DNA of 34,481 nucleotides. It comes from Oscillospiraceae bacterium. GTDB taxonomy: Bacteria > Bacillota > Clostridia > Oscillospirales > Acutalibacteraceae. The position numbers were made by a program, and so were the translations under genes. The stretch covers positions 1 to 34,481 of the forward strand of contig SVPX01000010.1 in assembly GCA_015065665.1 (NCBI GenBank), given 5' to 3'. Position 1 is the stretch's first letter; each line of letters begins with the position of its first letter. Positions 14,401-23,837 of this stretch are shown one piece after another. The notes beneath the pieces were generated by a model that did not search any database, was not told where the DNA came from, and saw only the letters and a list, made by a program, of their open reading frames with translations.

Positions 14401-16098
14401 TTACTTCTTCTTGAAGCCGTCCTTAAGGGATACACTGCGGTTGAAAATAAGGTTTTCGGGAGTACTGTCCTTATCTGCGCAGAAGTAACCAAGTCTCATA
14501 AACTGATAGCCTGTGCCAACCTGTGCATTTTCAAGGGAACGCTCAACCTTACAACCTGTGAGAACCTTGAGGGACTCGGGGTTAAGGAAATCAAGGAAGT
14601 TTCTGTCGCCTGCATCGGGGTCGGGAACTGTGAAGAGATTATCGTAAAGTCTTACCTCTGCCTCAGCACAGTTTGCGGCATCTACCCAATGGATAGTACC
14701 TCTTACCTTTCTGCCGTCAGGTGTGTTACCGCCCTTGGTCTCAGGGTCATAAGTTGCATAAACTTCAACTACATTACCCTCTTCGTCCTTCTTACAGCCT
14801 GTGCATTTTACAATATATGCAGACTTAAGACGAACCTCGTTGCCGGGATAGAGTCTCTGATAGCCCTTGATAGGCTCTTCCATAAAGTCCTCTGCCTCGA
14901 TATAACACTCTCTTGTGAAAGTGATGGTTCTCTTGCCGTCTTCTTCTCGGTTGGGGTTATTCTCAACCTCAAAGGTCTCACTCATACCCTCAGGGTAGTT
15001 CTCGATAATAAGTTTTACAGGGTTGATAACAGCCATAACTCGCTGTGCCTTTTCGTTCAGGTCTTCTCTGAGGCAATGCTCAAGGAAGCTGTACTCAACA
15101 ACAGAGTTAACCTTGGAAACGCCGTTACGCTCTGTAAAGTTACGGATAGACTGGGGGGTGTAACCTCTGCGTCTTAATCCGCACAGAGTAGGCATACGGG
15201 GGTCATCCCAGCCGCTTACATAGCCGTCATCAACCAGTGTACGGAGTTTACGCTTTGACATAACTGTGTTGTTGATGCCAAGACGAGCAAACTCAATCTG
15301 ACGGGGTTTTGCAGGTACGGATACATTTGCGATAACCCAATCATAGAGAGGTCTGTGGTCCTCAAACTCAAGAGAACAAAGGCTGTGAGTGATATGCTCC
15401 ATAGCATCCTCAATAGGATGAGCAAAGTCATACATAGGATAGATAACCCACTTGTTGCCTGTTCTGTGGTGAGGGAGCTTATTGATTCTGTAGATAACAG
15501 GATCACGCATATTGAAGTTACCACTTGCAAGGTCAATCTTTGCACGGAGTGTCATTGTGCCTTCTTCAAACTCGCCGTTTTTCATTCTCTCAAAGAGTTC
15601 AAGGCTCTCCTCTACAGGTCTGTCGCGATAGGGGCTCTGTGCAGGAGTAGTCAGGTCGCCTCTGTACTCACGCATCTGCTCAGCAGTAAGTTCGCATACA
15701 TAAGCAAGACCTTTCTCGATAAGTTCCACAGCAAAGCGGTACATATCATCAAAGTAGTCAGAAGCATAGTAGAATCTGTCGTCCCAATCGAAGCCCAGCC
15801 ACTTGATATCTTCTTTGATAGCGTCTACATACTCCACATCCTCTTTGGTGGGGTTTGTGTCGTCCATACGAAGGTTACATACACCGCCGTATTTCTGGGC
15901 TGTACCGAAGTCAATGCAGATAGCCTTTGCGTGGCCGATGTGGAGGTAGCCGTTAGGCTCGGGTGGGAAACGGGTGTGTACTGTCATACCCTCGTACTGA
16001 CCGCCCTCGGCAATATCCTCGTCAATGAAATCGTGGATAAAGTTGGAGGGCATTACTTTTTCATCATTCATTTCTGCAGTAATTTTCTCGTCTGCCAT
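14401..16098 (-). CDS. glnS: Glutaminyl-tRNA synthetase
   Basis: Charges tRNA-Gln directly with glutamine. The 565-residue class I enzyme has [22 protein letters not shown], with HIGH at 53-56; the KMSKS-like motif is VMSKRKL (about residue 277); the region [26 protein letters not shown] and the C-terminal beta-barrel anticodon domain (about 340-565) are typical GlnRS rather than GluRS. AAGGTG-like bases precede the ATG at 16098. It follows gltX by 38 bases. Having GlnS means the cell need not rely on GatCAB for Gln-tRNA, though gatCAB may still exist elsewhere. Confidence 0.96.
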   Translation of the reverse strand: MADEKITAEMNDEKVMPSNFIHDFIDEDIAEGGQYEGMTVHTRFPPEPNGYLHIGHAKAICIDFGTAQKYGGVCNLRMDDTNPTKEDVEYVDAIKEDIKWLGFDWDDRFYYASDYFDDMYRFAVELIEKGLAYVCELTAEQMREYRGDLTTPAQSPYRDRPVEESLELFERMKNGEFEEGTMTLRAKIDLASGNFNMRDPVIYRINKLPHHRTGNKWVIYPMYDFAHPIEDAMEHITHSLCSLEFEDHRPLYDWVIANVSVPAKPRQIEFARLGINNTVMSKRKLRTLVDDGYVSGWDDPRMPTLCGLRRRGYTPQSIRNFTERNGVSKVNSVVEYSFLEHCLREDLNEKAQRVMAVINPVKLIIENYPEGMSETFEVENNPNREEDGKRTITFTRECYIEAEDFMEEPIKGYQRLYPGNEVRLKSAYIVKCTGCKKDEEGNVVEVYATYDPETKGGNTPDGRKVRGTIHWVDAANCAEAEVRLYDNLFTVPDPDAGDRNFLDFLNPESLKVLTGCKVERSLENAQVGTGYQFMRLGYFCADKDSTPENLIFNRSVSLKDGFKKK

Positions 16099-16136
16099 TT
16101 ATGTTCACCTTTCTTAAAGTAAATTATACAAAAGTC

Positions 16137-17585
16137 TTAAGCGTTAAGTTTTGCAAGTCCGATTTCCATTCTTCTCATGGACTCTTCTTTGCCCAGGATA
16201 TCAAGAATCTCAACTGCACCGCCGGGGGTAACAGCCTTACCTGCTACTGCGATTCGTGCAGGCCACATTACTGTGCCATTCTTCAGTTCCATCTTCTCTG
16301 CAAGAGAAATGAGCAGTTCCTTGATGCTGTCGCAGTTCCAGTCAGAGAGAGCAGAAAGCTCGTCATACACAGCCTTAAGGAGCATAGGAGCATTCTCAAG
16401 GTTGGTCTTGCTCTTTTTATTCACAAAGAGTTCTGCCTCGTACTCGGGCAGTTCACTCAGGAAGTCAATCATAGGAGGAATATCTGTGAGTTTTACTGTT
16501 CTCTGTTGCAGTATTGCAGTAAGCTTCATTGCATCGTAGGGTGTATCACCGAAAACTTCTTTGAAGAAGGGGTCTGCAACAGAGGCAAACTCCTCTTGAG
16601 TCATAGCTCTCAGGTACTCTGCATTGAGCCAGGAGAGTTTATCGTAGTCAAACACAGAGGGAGACTTGGAAATCTCATCAACATGGAAGTTCTCACAAAG
16701 TTCTGAGAGTGTAAAAATCTCCTGATTTGACTTGGGACACCAGCCTAAGAGGGCGATATAGTTGATGATAGCCTGAGGCAGATAGCCGTCACGCACCAAA
16801 TCCTCAAAACCTGTTGCACCGTGACGCTTTGAGAGTTTTGATACAGAGCCGTCCTCGTTCTTGCCCATAATCAGAGGCAGATGCACATAGGTGGGAATTT
16901 CCCAGCCGAATGCTTCGTAAAGCAGGTTGTACTTGGGAGTTGAGCTTAAGTACTCGCAACCTCTTACAACATGGGTAATACCCATTGTGTGGTCGTCAAT
17001 AACATTAGCAAAATTATATGTGGGATAGCCGTCAGACTTAATGAGAATCTGGTCTGTCAGCTCGGAATTTTCAACTGTGATATCACCGAAAACTGCATCT
17101 GAGAATGTAGTGGAGCCTGTCAAGGGCATCTTCTGACGGATAACGTAAGGTACACCCTCAGCGAGAAGTCTGTCGATTTCTTCCTGACTGAGGTCTCTGC
17201 AGTGACCGTCATAACCACCGCCTACAGTTTCCTCAGAGAGTTTTTCAAGTCTTTCCTTTGTGCAGAAACAGCGGTATGCCTTGCCCTCTTTAATAAGTTG
17301 CTCAGCGTAAGGCAAATACATATCCTTTCTCTCAGACTGAACATAGGGGCCGAAATCGCCGCCTACATCGGGGCCTTCATCGTGATTAAGCCCTGCAACC
17401 TTGAGAGTGTTGTAGATAACATCAACTGCACCCTCAACAAGACGCTCACGGTCGGTGTCCTCAATACGAAGAACAAACTTACCTCCCTGACTTTTTGCAA
17501 TCAGGTACTCATAAAGTGCTGTTCTCAGGTTTCCCACATGCATAAAACCTGTGGGACTGGGAGCATATCGTGTACGAACTGTCAT
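16137..17585 (-). CDS. gltX: Glutamyl-tRNA synthetase
   Basis: Charges tRNA-Glu with glutamate. The 482-residue class I enzyme has RYAPSPTGFMHVGNLRTALY with the HIGH-equivalent HVGN, VLRIEDTDRERLVEGA, and KLSKRHG as KMSKS motif, with the bacterial all-helical anticodon-binding half at the C-terminus (about 320-482). I chose the ATG at 17585 (MTVRTRYAPSP), with AAAGGA eleven bases upstream; the in-frame ATG at 17597 has that site directly against it and adds four residues not seen in the family. It is the first gene of the five-gene minus-strand unit. Confidence 0.96.
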   Translation of the reverse strand: MTVRTRYAPSPTGFMHVGNLRTALYEYLIAKSQGGKFVLRIEDTDRERLVEGAVDVIYNTLKVAGLNHDEGPDVGGDFGPYVQSERKDMYLPYAEQLIKEGKAYRCFCTKERLEKLSEETVGGGYDGHCRDLSQEEIDRLLAEGVPYVIRQKMPLTGSTTFSDAVFGDITVENSELTDQILIKSDGYPTYNFANVIDDHTMGITHVVRGCEYLSSTPKYNLLYEAFGWEIPTYVHLPLIMGKNEDGSVSKLSKRHGATGFEDLVRDGYLPQAIINYIALLGWCPKSNQEIFTLSELCENFHVDEISKSPSVFDYDKLSWLNAEYLRAMTQEEFASVADPFFKEVFGDTPYDAMKLTAILQQRTVKLTDIPPMIDFLSELPEYEAELFVNKKSKTNLENAPMLLKAVYDELSALSDWNCDSIKELLISLAEKMELKNGTVMWPARIAVAGKAVTPGGAVEILDILGKEESMRRMEIGLAKLNA

Positions 17586-17648
17586 ATTTAAAACCATCCT
17601 TTCGGGATTAATTCATAATTTACCCATAGTATCACATTTTAATAACTT

Positions 17649-17677
17649 ATTTTACCACAATTAAAGTAATAATACAA
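17649..17677 (-). promoter_or_regulatory. Promoter for the gltX operon
   Basis: On the minus strand TTGTAT (17677-17672) and TAAAAT (17654-17649) are 17 bases apart, with a TGG extension before the -10 box. The start would be near 17642, giving a leader of about 57 bases. The wider 17586-17939 gap holds this promoter, a terminator and two REP palindromes. Confidence 0.55.
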
Positions 17678-17724
17678 TTATATTGCGAAAATATTTTTGC
17701 AGAAAACAAAAGACATTTTAACAC

Positions 17725-17770
17725 AAAAAAATAGAGGACTAAGTGTGTGAAAACACTCAGTCCTTTTTTT
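17725..17770. terminator. Bidirectional rho-independent terminator downstream of the RAYT gene
   Basis: AGGACTAAGTGT (17735-17746) pairs with ACACTCAGTCCT (17753-17764), with one mismatch and a 6-base loop. T7 follows on plus; on minus there is a T7 run three bases past the stem. On the minus strand it would stop transcripts leaving the RAYT and secA-TPR region before gltX. No plus-strand gene precedes it. Confidence 0.85.
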
Positions 17771-17790
17771 GATACATCAAGTTACCTTTT

Positions 17791-17820
17791 CATCGTAGGG
17801 ACCGGCGTCCTCGACGGTCC
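17791..17820 (+). repeat. REP palindrome A
   Basis: CATCGTAGGG followed by an imperfect palindrome with stem GGACCG/CGGTCC and loop GCGTCCTCGA. Bases 17795-17820 match the reverse complement of 17908-17933 at 25 of 26 positions. Together they form an inverted pair 87 bases apart, like REP doublets (BIMEs) that accompany RAYT genes. Confidence 0.85.
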
Positions 17821-17907
17821 TGTTTATTAAAGGTTGATAAAAATATGATACTCCAGATAAGCAACAATATGTTTCAGCCGCATAGTTGATTAATCTATAA
17901 ACCTTTC

Positions 17908-17933
17908 GGACCGTCGGGGACGCCGGTCCCTAC
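17908..17933 (-). repeat. REP palindrome B, inverted partner of A
   Basis: Reads GGACCG...CGGTCC followed by CTAC on plus, the reverse complement of element A apart from one loop base. It ends six bases before the last codon of the RAYT coding region, so it directly abuts the transposase gene. Confidence 0.85.
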
Positions 17934-17939
17934 AAATAA

Positions 17940-18463
17940 TCACTCACATTTTTCACCCTGATAAAATCTGTCCTCTACCCATCTTCCGGGATTATTACTT
18001 ATATATTCATAGATTTCTCTATAATCCCTTTCTCCTCTGATTACATGGTCGTAAGAACGACTTTGCCAGATATTTTCTCCATACTCTTTATTACAAAAAC
18101 GCTTGAAGGTTGATACAAATTTTGAAATTTCCGAATTAACATTATTTACTTTACAAAACTCTGATTTATATTCAAGTTGATTTTCCTCGGATTTTATCAC
18201 AAGCAAAAATGAATATGGTTAGGCATTATCACATAGTTGTCAATATCTATGTGAGTATAAAACTCATTCATCTGTTGTAAATATTTCTCAGCAATTCTGC
18301 CGTAATCTGTGAGTTTCACTTCAGGACCGGCGTCCTCAACGGTCCCTACAATTATCTCAGAAAGGATTTCTCTCTTATCCTTTGTAGCAATAGTAACAAA
18401 GTATGCTCCGGGAGTACTGTAATTATAAAAAGGAAGCCTTATATTTTTTCTCTGTAACAACAT
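17940..18463 (-). pseudogene. REP-associated tyrosine transposase (RAYT, Y1/HUH family), frameshifted
   Basis: RAYTs are single-strand HUH nucleases related to IS200 that act on REP palindromes. The 5' part encodes RKNIRLPFYNYSTPGAYFVTIATKD, typical of the family, and ends at DNYVIMPNHIHFCL, where HIH is the metal-binding HUH motif. A TGA follows. The 3' part resumes in another frame: LLVIKSEENQ, the helix with catalytic-Tyr context, then SRSYDHVIRGERDYREIYEYISNNPGRW, the family's C-terminal signature. Joining the frames needs one extra base in the T5 run (plus 18205-18209), giving about 174 residues, the full length. So this is a recent one-base deletion, a sequencing error, or a -1 frameshift. 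Codons for VGTVEDAGP are a REP palindrome in frame. The ATG at 18463 has AAAGG upstream and lies 15 bases after the TPR gene. Confidence 0.85.
18324..18349 (-). repeat. REP-like palindrome inside the RAYT reading frame
   Basis: On plus, GGACCGGCGTCCTCAACGGTCC (shown here as stem GGACCG/CGGTCC and loop GCGTCCTCAA) followed by CTAC. The 22-base core differs from REP A by one base. On the coding strand it encodes VGTVEDAGP between the conserved EI and EVKLTDYG blocks of the transposase. Confidence 0.85.
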
Positions 18464-18477
18464 ACTCAACCTTTGAT

Positions 18478-19320
18478 TTATTCATCTATAGTTTCGTCTT
18501 TTTGTGTGTTTATATGATGCTGTATTACCCGGTCAATCTCCTGAGCAGGTCTGCCGGAAACTGTTGCAAGGCGATAATACTTTTCTTTATTCTCCTCGTC
18601 ACCTTTGAGAGCAAAGATAACAGCAAGTAAAGTAGCCGCTTCAACTCCGTTGTTCTTTATCTCAAGTGCTTTTTGTGCATCAGCAATTGCTTTGTCATAC
18701 TCCTGCATTCTGAAATAGCAGTTTGCTCTGTTGTTATATGCAAAGTAATTGTTACGGTCACAATCGATTGCCTCATCATAATGGCTGAGTGCTAACTTGA
18801 AATCACCCTGTTGTAAGTGCAGTCCTGCAAGATTGCTGTGAACCTGACTGTTTCTCGGGGAACTCTCCAGGAGATTATAATAAACCTTAATAGCGTAATC
18901 TGTAAGTCCCATATCCGTATAGCACAGAGCAGAAAACAAAAGAACAGGAGCAAGGTCGTTCTCACTCTTTGCTTCCTTTGCAAGGGTAAATAAAAGTTTC
19001 AGGGCCTTTCTGTAATTTGATTCGTCATAAAACCTTGTGGCAGAAACCAGTTTTTTTCTCAGAGCAGGACTATGCTGAAAAGCTCCGCCCAGTTCTTTTG
19101 CATAAGCGTTCTCATAAAAGCTGAGACTCGCTCTGCCTTCGCCTTTGAACATTCTGATAAATGATGCTATGGCAAAGCAAAATATTAAAACCAACTTAAG
19201 CAGATTATCCTGATAAGGGCTGTTGTTCCATACTACATCGTAAATATAAAACCCAAGACAGCCCAAGGCTAAAACTGCTAATATACAAGCAGTAATAACC
19301 TGAACAGTTTTCTTATTCAT
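18478..19320 (-). CDS. Membrane-anchored tetratricopeptide repeat protein
   Basis: A 280-residue protein with two N-terminal membrane helices (about 7-28 and 40-56) and then TPR repeats (about 95-250), recognisable in LLFSALCYTDMGLTDYAIKVYYNLLE, VHSNLAGLHLQQGDFKLALSHYDEAI and AYNNRANCYFRMQEYDKAIADAQKAL. TPR units hold protein partners; with this topology the repeats would lie on the cytoplasmic face. It follows secA by 79 bases, with a perfect hairpin between, so it may be partly co-transcribed. A role in secretion is suggested only by position. The partner is unknown. Confidence 0.8.
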   Translation of the reverse strand: MNKKTVQVITACILAVLALGCLGFYIYDVVWNNSPYQDNLLKLVLIFCFAIASFIRMFKGEGRASLSFYENAYAKELGGAFQHSPALRKKLVSATRFYDESNYRKALKLLFTLAKEAKSENDLAPVLLFSALCYTDMGLTDYAIKVYYNLLESSPRNSQVHSNLAGLHLQQGDFKLALSHYDEAIDCDRNNYFAYNNRANCYFRMQEYDKAIADAQKALEIKNNGVEAATLLAVIFALKGDEENKEKYYRLATVSGRPAQEIDRVIQHHINTQKDETIDE

Positions 19321-19353
19321 AGTCTTACCCCTCTTATAGTTTTATCGATTTAC

Positions 19354-19380
19354 AAGCCTCCCTTGTGTAAAGGGAGGCTT
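19354..19380 (-). terminator. Hairpin between secA and the TPR gene
   Basis: A perfect 11-bp stem, AAGCCTCCCTT (19354-19364) with AAGGGAGGCTT (19370-19380), lies 20 bases past the secA stop. The minus-strand tail lacks a clear T run, so it may be an attenuator or mRNA-stabilising hairpin rather than a full terminator. Confidence 0.5.
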
Positions 19381-19399
19381 TACGGTGTTAATAAAAATA

Positions 19400-22273
19400 T
19401 TACTCGTTCATTCCACAGCACTTCTTGTACTTTTTACCGCTTCCGCAGGGACAGGGGTCGTTTCTGCCCACTTTCTTGCCCTTTCTGACAGTTTTGTTGG
19501 TAGACATTGTGCCATCGCCTGAGAACTCCACAGGCTTTGCAACCTGCTCACGCTTGATTGCGGCGGACACAGGATTTACGCTGGGTGCCTGGGCATTACC
19601 CCCAAGGATTACCTCGTGTCTTGCAGCAGCGGCTTTCTCAGCCTCGCGGCGCATACGCTCACGCTCAAGTTCTCTCTGCTGGATTGTGTATACACTCACA
19701 GGCATTGTAAGTGTCAGTTTGACTGCATCCTGACGGATAGACTCAATCATCTGGTCAAACATATCAAAGCCCTCGTGGGTGTACTCTACTACAGGGTCAT
19801 GCTGTGCATAGGCACGCATACGGATACCCTGCTTCAACTCTTCCATATCGTCAATATGCTCCATCCAGTGTGTATCTACTGCACGAAGCAGGGATACACG
19901 CTCAATCTCCCGCATTGTATCTTTGGAGAGAAGTTCCTCATACTGTGCGTAAATATCTGCGGCACGATTAAGTAGCATCTCAGTAACATCGGATGCTGTG
20001 AGAGATTTAAGTTCATCCTCTGTGAATACAAGAGTACACTTATCTCCATCCACAAGCCAGCCGTTGTAGTACTCTCTCAGGCTCAAAAGGTTCCAGTTTT
20101 CCTGCTCACCGCTTAAGTAAGTCTCAACATTTGCAGTAATAGTCTGCTGAATCATACCCATAATTGTCTCGTGGATATCCTCGCCGTCAAGAACCTGGTT
20201 ACGCTGTGTATAGATAATCTCTCGCTGACGGTTCATAACATCGTCAAACTGGAGAACATTCTTTCTTGCACCAAAGTGGTTCTGCTCAACCTTCTGCTGA
20301 GCATTCTCGATAACATTGGAGAAGAGTTTGATATCAATAGCCACATTCTCGCTGCCTGCGAATCTGTCCATAATCATCTTCATACGCTCACCGCCGAAGA
20401 TACGCATAAGGTCATCCTCAGCAGAAAGGAAGAACTGGCTTTGTCCGGGGTCACCCTGACGACCTGCTCGACCGCGGAGCTGGTTATCAATTCGGCGGGA
20501 CTCGTGACGCTCTGTACCGATAATAAACAGACCGCCTGCCTCGCGTACTTTCTCTGCCTCTTCTTTAAGTTCTTCTTTGAACTGGGTGTGAAGTTCGGTG
20601 AATGTGCGTCTTGCCTCGATAATCTCCTGATTATCTGTATCTGCAAAACCTGTTGCTTCAACGATAAGTTCATCGGAGAAGCCCATTTTACGCATTTTGG
20701 AGGTCGCCATAAACTCAGCGTTACCGCCAAGGATAATATCGGTGCCTCGACCTGCCATATTTGTTGCGATTGTAACAGCACCCAGTTTACCTGCCTGAGC
20801 AACAATCTCAGCCTCTTTTTCGTGCTGTTTTGCGTTCAGAACATTATGAGCGATACCCCTTCTCTTAAGCATTTTTGAGAGGAGTTCTGACTTCTCGATA
20901 GATACTGTACCAACCAGCACAGGCTGACCTTTTTCGTGACACTTGATGATGGTCTCGATAACAGCCTCATACTTGCCGTTCATTGTTGCGTAGAAGCAAT
21001 CGTTCATATCCTTACGGGCAAGAGGACGGTTTGTGGGAACCTCTACAACATCCAGTTTGTAAATCTCTCTGAACTCCTGCTCCTCAGTCATAGCAGTACC
21101 TGTCATACCGGAGAGTTTCTTGTAAAGACGGAAGTAGTTCTGGAATGTGATTGTGGCAAGAGTTTTGTTCTCATTCTGAATCTCTACGCCTTCTTTTGCT
21201 TCGATAGCCTGATGTAAGCCTTCGTTGAAGCGTCTGCCGTACATCAGACGGCCTGTGAACTCGTCAACAATGATGATTTCGCCGTCTTTGTTTACATAGT
21301 CAATATCAAGGTGCATAACACCATGGGCTCTGATTGCAAGGTTAATGTGGTGCTGGAGTGTCAGGTTATCAGGATCAGTAAGGTTTTCAATACCAAAATG
21401 CTCCTCAGCCTTTCTTACACCCACCTGAGTGAGAGTTGCAGACTTTGCCTTCTCGTCAACAATGTAGTCAATGCCGTTTTCTTCAAAGAAAGCCTCCATA
21501 TCTTCCTTGGAGTCAACCTCGGTGAACACGTGCTTTTTCAGATGCTTTGCAAAATCCTCTGCACGCTGATACATATCTGTGGATTTGTCGCCCTGACCTG
21601 AAATAATCAGAGGTGTTCTTGCCTCGTCAATGAGGATTGAGTCAACCTCGTCAACTACTGCGAAAGCGTGACCGCGCTGTACTCTGCGCTCCTTGTAAAC
21701 CACCATGTTATCACGCAGGTAGTCAAAGCCGAATTCGTTATTTGTGCCGTATGTAATATCTGCGTTGTAAGCCGCCTGTCGCATATCGGGGGTAATATCG
21801 TGGACAATAAGACCAACTGTAAGTCCTAAGAAGCGGTAAAGTTTGCCCATCCACTCAGAGTCACGGGTTGCAAGGTAATCGTTGACTGTAACAATATGCA
21901 CACCCTCACCTGTAAGTGCGTTAAGGTATGCAGGGAGAGTTGCCACCAGAGTTTTACCCTCACCTGTTTTCATCTCGGCAATTCTGCCCTGATGAAGTAC
22001 AATACCACCCAGAATCTGCACAGGGAAGTGCTTCATACCCAGCACACGCCAGGATGCCTCACGGCATACTGCGAATGCATCGGGGAGGATGTCGTCGGTT
22101 GTTTCTCCCTTTGCAAGACGGTCTTTGAGTACAGTTGTCTGAGCCTTCAGTTCGCTGTCTGACATCTTGCTGTACTTTTCTTCCAGAGCCAGAGTTTTAT
22201 CGCACAAAGGCTGGATTCTCTTGATTTCTCTTTTGCTGTAGCTTCCGAACAAAGCCTTCAGAAAATTTGCCAT
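19400..22273 (-). CDS. secA: Preprotein translocase ATPase SecA
   Basis: The motor that pushes unfolded preproteins through SecYEG. The 957-residue protein has all parts: Walker A MKTGEGKT (101-108), [11 protein letters not shown], the [19 protein letters not shown] helicase motif, the preprotein cross-linking region, the second helicase domain with [17 protein letters not shown] and the [26 protein letters not shown] arginine fingers, the helical scaffold ([15 protein letters not shown]), and a C-terminal SEC-C zinc site [15 protein letters not shown]. The SEC-C tail is absent in some Firmicutes. It is a little longer than Bacillus SecA (about 840) and within the range seen in Clostridia. 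Only one copy is in the window, so an accessory SecA2 is not implied. Confidence 0.98.
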   Translation of the reverse strand: MANFLKALFGSYSKREIKRIQPLCDKTLALEEKYSKMSDSELKAQTTVLKDRLAKGETTDDILPDAFAVCREASWRVLGMKHFPVQILGGIVLHQGRIAEMKTGEGKTLVATLPAYLNALTGEGVHIVTVNDYLATRDSEWMGKLYRFLGLTVGLIVHDITPDMRQAAYNADITYGTNNEFGFDYLRDNMVVYKERRVQRGHAFAVVDEVDSILIDEARTPLIISGQGDKSTDMYQRAEDFAKHLKKHVFTEVDSKEDMEAFFEENGIDYIVDEKAKSATLTQVGVRKAEEHFGIENLTDPDNLTLQHHINLAIRAHGVMHLDIDYVNKDGEIIIVDEFTGRLMYGRRFNEGLHQAIEAKEGVEIQNENKTLATITFQNYFRLYKKLSGMTGTAMTEEQEFREIYKLDVVEVPTNRPLARKDMNDCFYATMNGKYEAVIETIIKCHEKGQPVLVGTVSIEKSELLSKMLKRRGIAHNVLNAKQHEKEAEIVAQAGKLGAVTIATNMAGRGTDIILGGNAEFMATSKMRKMGFSDELIVEATGFADTDNQEIIEARRTFTELHTQFKEELKEEAEKVREAGGLFIIGTERHESRRIDNQLRGRAGRQGDPGQSQFFLSAEDDLMRIFGGERMKMIMDRFAGSENVAIDIKLFSNVIENAQQKVEQNHFGARKNVLQFDDVMNRQREIIYTQRNQVLDGEDIHETIMGMIQQTITANVETYLSGEQENWNLLSLREYYNGWLVDGDKCTLVFTEDELKSLTASDVTEMLLNRAADIYAQYEELLSKDTMREIERVSLLRAVDTHWMEHIDDMEELKQGIRMRAYAQHDPVVEYTHEGFDMFDQMIESIRQDAVKLTLTMPVSVYTIQQRELERERMRREAEKAAAARHEVILGGNAQAPSVNPVSAAIKREQVAKPVEFSGDGTMSTNKTVRKGKKVGRNDPCPCGSGKKYKKCCGMNE

Positions 22274-22350
22274 TATATACTCTTCCTTTCGGTTTATAAA
22301 GATAAATCGGACAACATATCATCCCATTATAATCAATATTTATTTAGTCT

Positions 22351-22356
22351 ATCATA
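22351..22356 (-). promoter_or_regulatory. Possible extended -10 box for secA
   Basis: On the minus strand TGGTATGAT contains TATGAT with a TGn extension, about 78 bases upstream of the secA ATG. A second candidate, TATAAT, lies about 20 bases nearer the gene. Neither has a good -35. The gap otherwise holds the PBP terminator. Confidence 0.3.
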
Positions 22357-22429
22357 CCATACAAAGATAAAAAAATAAAGTGAATTTTGAAAAACCCTTG
22401 ATTTCTCCTGCAAAATTTACAAACAGGAA

Positions 22430-22460
22430 ACAAAAAACGCACGACCGAAATCGTGCGTTT
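22430..22460 (-). terminator. Rho-independent terminator after the PBP gene
   Basis: AAACGCACGA (22435-22444) pairs perfectly with TCGTGCGTTT (22451-22460). On the minus strand it is followed by T6 (including the stem end). It lies 17 bases past the PBP stop codon. Confidence 0.9.
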
Positions 22461-22477
22461 GTCATTTATTCTGCAAC

Positions 22478-23818
22478 TTAACCTTCAAAGCCTAAGGATT
22501 TTGCACTCTCTATCATAGCAGTTCGTGCAATTGGACCTGCGGTGTAAAAGCCGTAACCGCCTTCTTCAACTACCACCGCAAAGGCAAGGGGATAATCCTC
22601 GTCTGTGCTGTAGCCTACCATCCAGGCATTAGGCTCTTTGCCCTCACCTACCTCAGCAGTACCTGTCTTGGCACCTACTGTAAGCCCTCCGAACATACTG
22701 TCACCATAGTAATCGGAGATAGTATACCTCATAATCTCCTGCATTCTCTGTGCTGTATTCTCGCTCATAAATCGAGGAGAATTTCCTGAGTACACCCCGT
22801 CAATATAGGTGGGGAGCTTGGCGCTTCCGCCGTTTGCAATGGCTCCGCAGAGGATTGCCATCTGGGCAGGATTCACCATATCAGTATACTGTCCTACACC
22901 TGACCATGCAAGTTGATTTCCGTTGGCATCTTTAAGGTCAAAATGTCCCTGTGCTGACTTTACACCGCTTATATTATAGCTCCTTGTAACACCCAGTTTT
23001 TCTGATGTACTCTGCATTTTATCAGCACCCACAGCGGTTGCCGCATCTGCAAAAGCGATATTACAGGACCAGGCAAAAGCCTCTTTAAGGCTCATTTCTC
23101 CGTGATGTTCAAGACAGGTTACATCGTCACCGTCAAACTCCTTTTTACCATTGCAGGTGAAAGTCATATTCTCAGCATCAGGGTATTCCTCAAGAAGAGC
23201 AACAGTGGTAATAATCTTGTAGATTGAGCCGGGAGAATAAGTGCTGGAGATTGCGTTGTTAAGGTATGCTCCATCAGGGATAGTATCGGGTACATTCTGC
23301 GGGTCGTAAGCGGGAGTGCTGACCATACACAGCACTTCGCCCGTCTTGTAGTTATATACAAAACAGGCTCCCTTTAAACCATCAAAAGCCTCGTAAACCT
23401 TGCCGCACACATTCGCATCAAGGGTGAGCCTCATATTGCCCTTTGACCTGAGGCTCTCGGGCAGACCGTATCCGAAGATACTTGAGTGACCTACAAGCTG
23501 AGCCCTGTATCTTGTCTGCAGAGCAGTTGCAATATTGTATGACGAGTCCCCCACCGCGTGGAGCGTACCCAGTCGGATATTATAATCATCGCTGTAAAGT
23601 CGCTGACTGTTCTCAGAATATGCAAGAGGGGTTTTGTTGCGGTCGTATATTGTACCTGCAGAACTGAGTCCTTTGCCTGTAGAGAGATACTGGTTATAGG
23701 TCTGACTTGCCCACAGGCTGTTTTCTGTAATGTAGCGAAAGCATAAGAACCCAAGCCCTAAGAGGAAACTCAGAGCCAGTATAAGGGATATTATACTTCG
23801 TGACATAATTTTTTTCAT
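22478..23818 (-). CDS. Class B penicillin-binding protein (PbpA-like D,D-transpeptidase)
   Basis: Cross-links peptidoglycan outside the membrane. The 446-residue protein has one N-terminal membrane anchor (about 7-28), a short pedestal region, and a transpeptidase domain with the three active-site motifs: S198-I-Y-K201, S251-C-N253 and K-T-G-T (about 384-387). The family's TIYDRN... and TLD.N and YNYKTGEVLCMVSTPAYDPN-like stretches are also present. It lacks the long N-terminal region of full FtsI/PBP2 proteins and resembles the short PbpA type that is paired with a SEDS polymerase. It begins 20 bases after the SEDS gene, so the pair should form a synthase complex. Whether it serves division, elongation or sporulation cannot be told. 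Confidence 0.92.
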   Translation of the reverse strand: MKKIMSRSIISLILALSFLLGLGFLCFRYITENSLWASQTYNQYLSTGKGLSSAGTIYDRNKTPLAYSENSQRLYSDDYNIRLGTLHAVGDSSYNIATALQTRYRAQLVGHSSIFGYGLPESLRSKGNMRLTLDANVCGKVYEAFDGLKGACFVYNYKTGEVLCMVSTPAYDPQNVPDTIPDGAYLNNAISSTYSPGSIYKIITTVALLEEYPDAENMTFTCNGKKEFDGDDVTCLEHHGEMSLKEAFAWSCNIAFADAATAVGADKMQSTSEKLGVTRSYNISGVKSAQGHFDLKDANGNQLAWSGVGQYTDMVNPAQMAILCGAIANGGSAKLPTYIDGVYSGNSPRFMSENTAQRMQEIMRYTISDYYGDSMFGGLTVGAKTGTAEVGEGKEPNAWMVGYSTDEDYPLAFAVVVEEGGYGFYTAGPIARTAMIESAKSLGFEG

Positions 23819-23837
23819 AACAAATCCTTTTTACAAA

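Noticed and set aside
17791..18349. A CRISPR array formed by the repeated GGACCGGCGTCC units
   Set aside because: Copies are inverted and irregularly spaced, are palindromic, and sit beside a RAYT, which matches REP elements. There are no cas genes.
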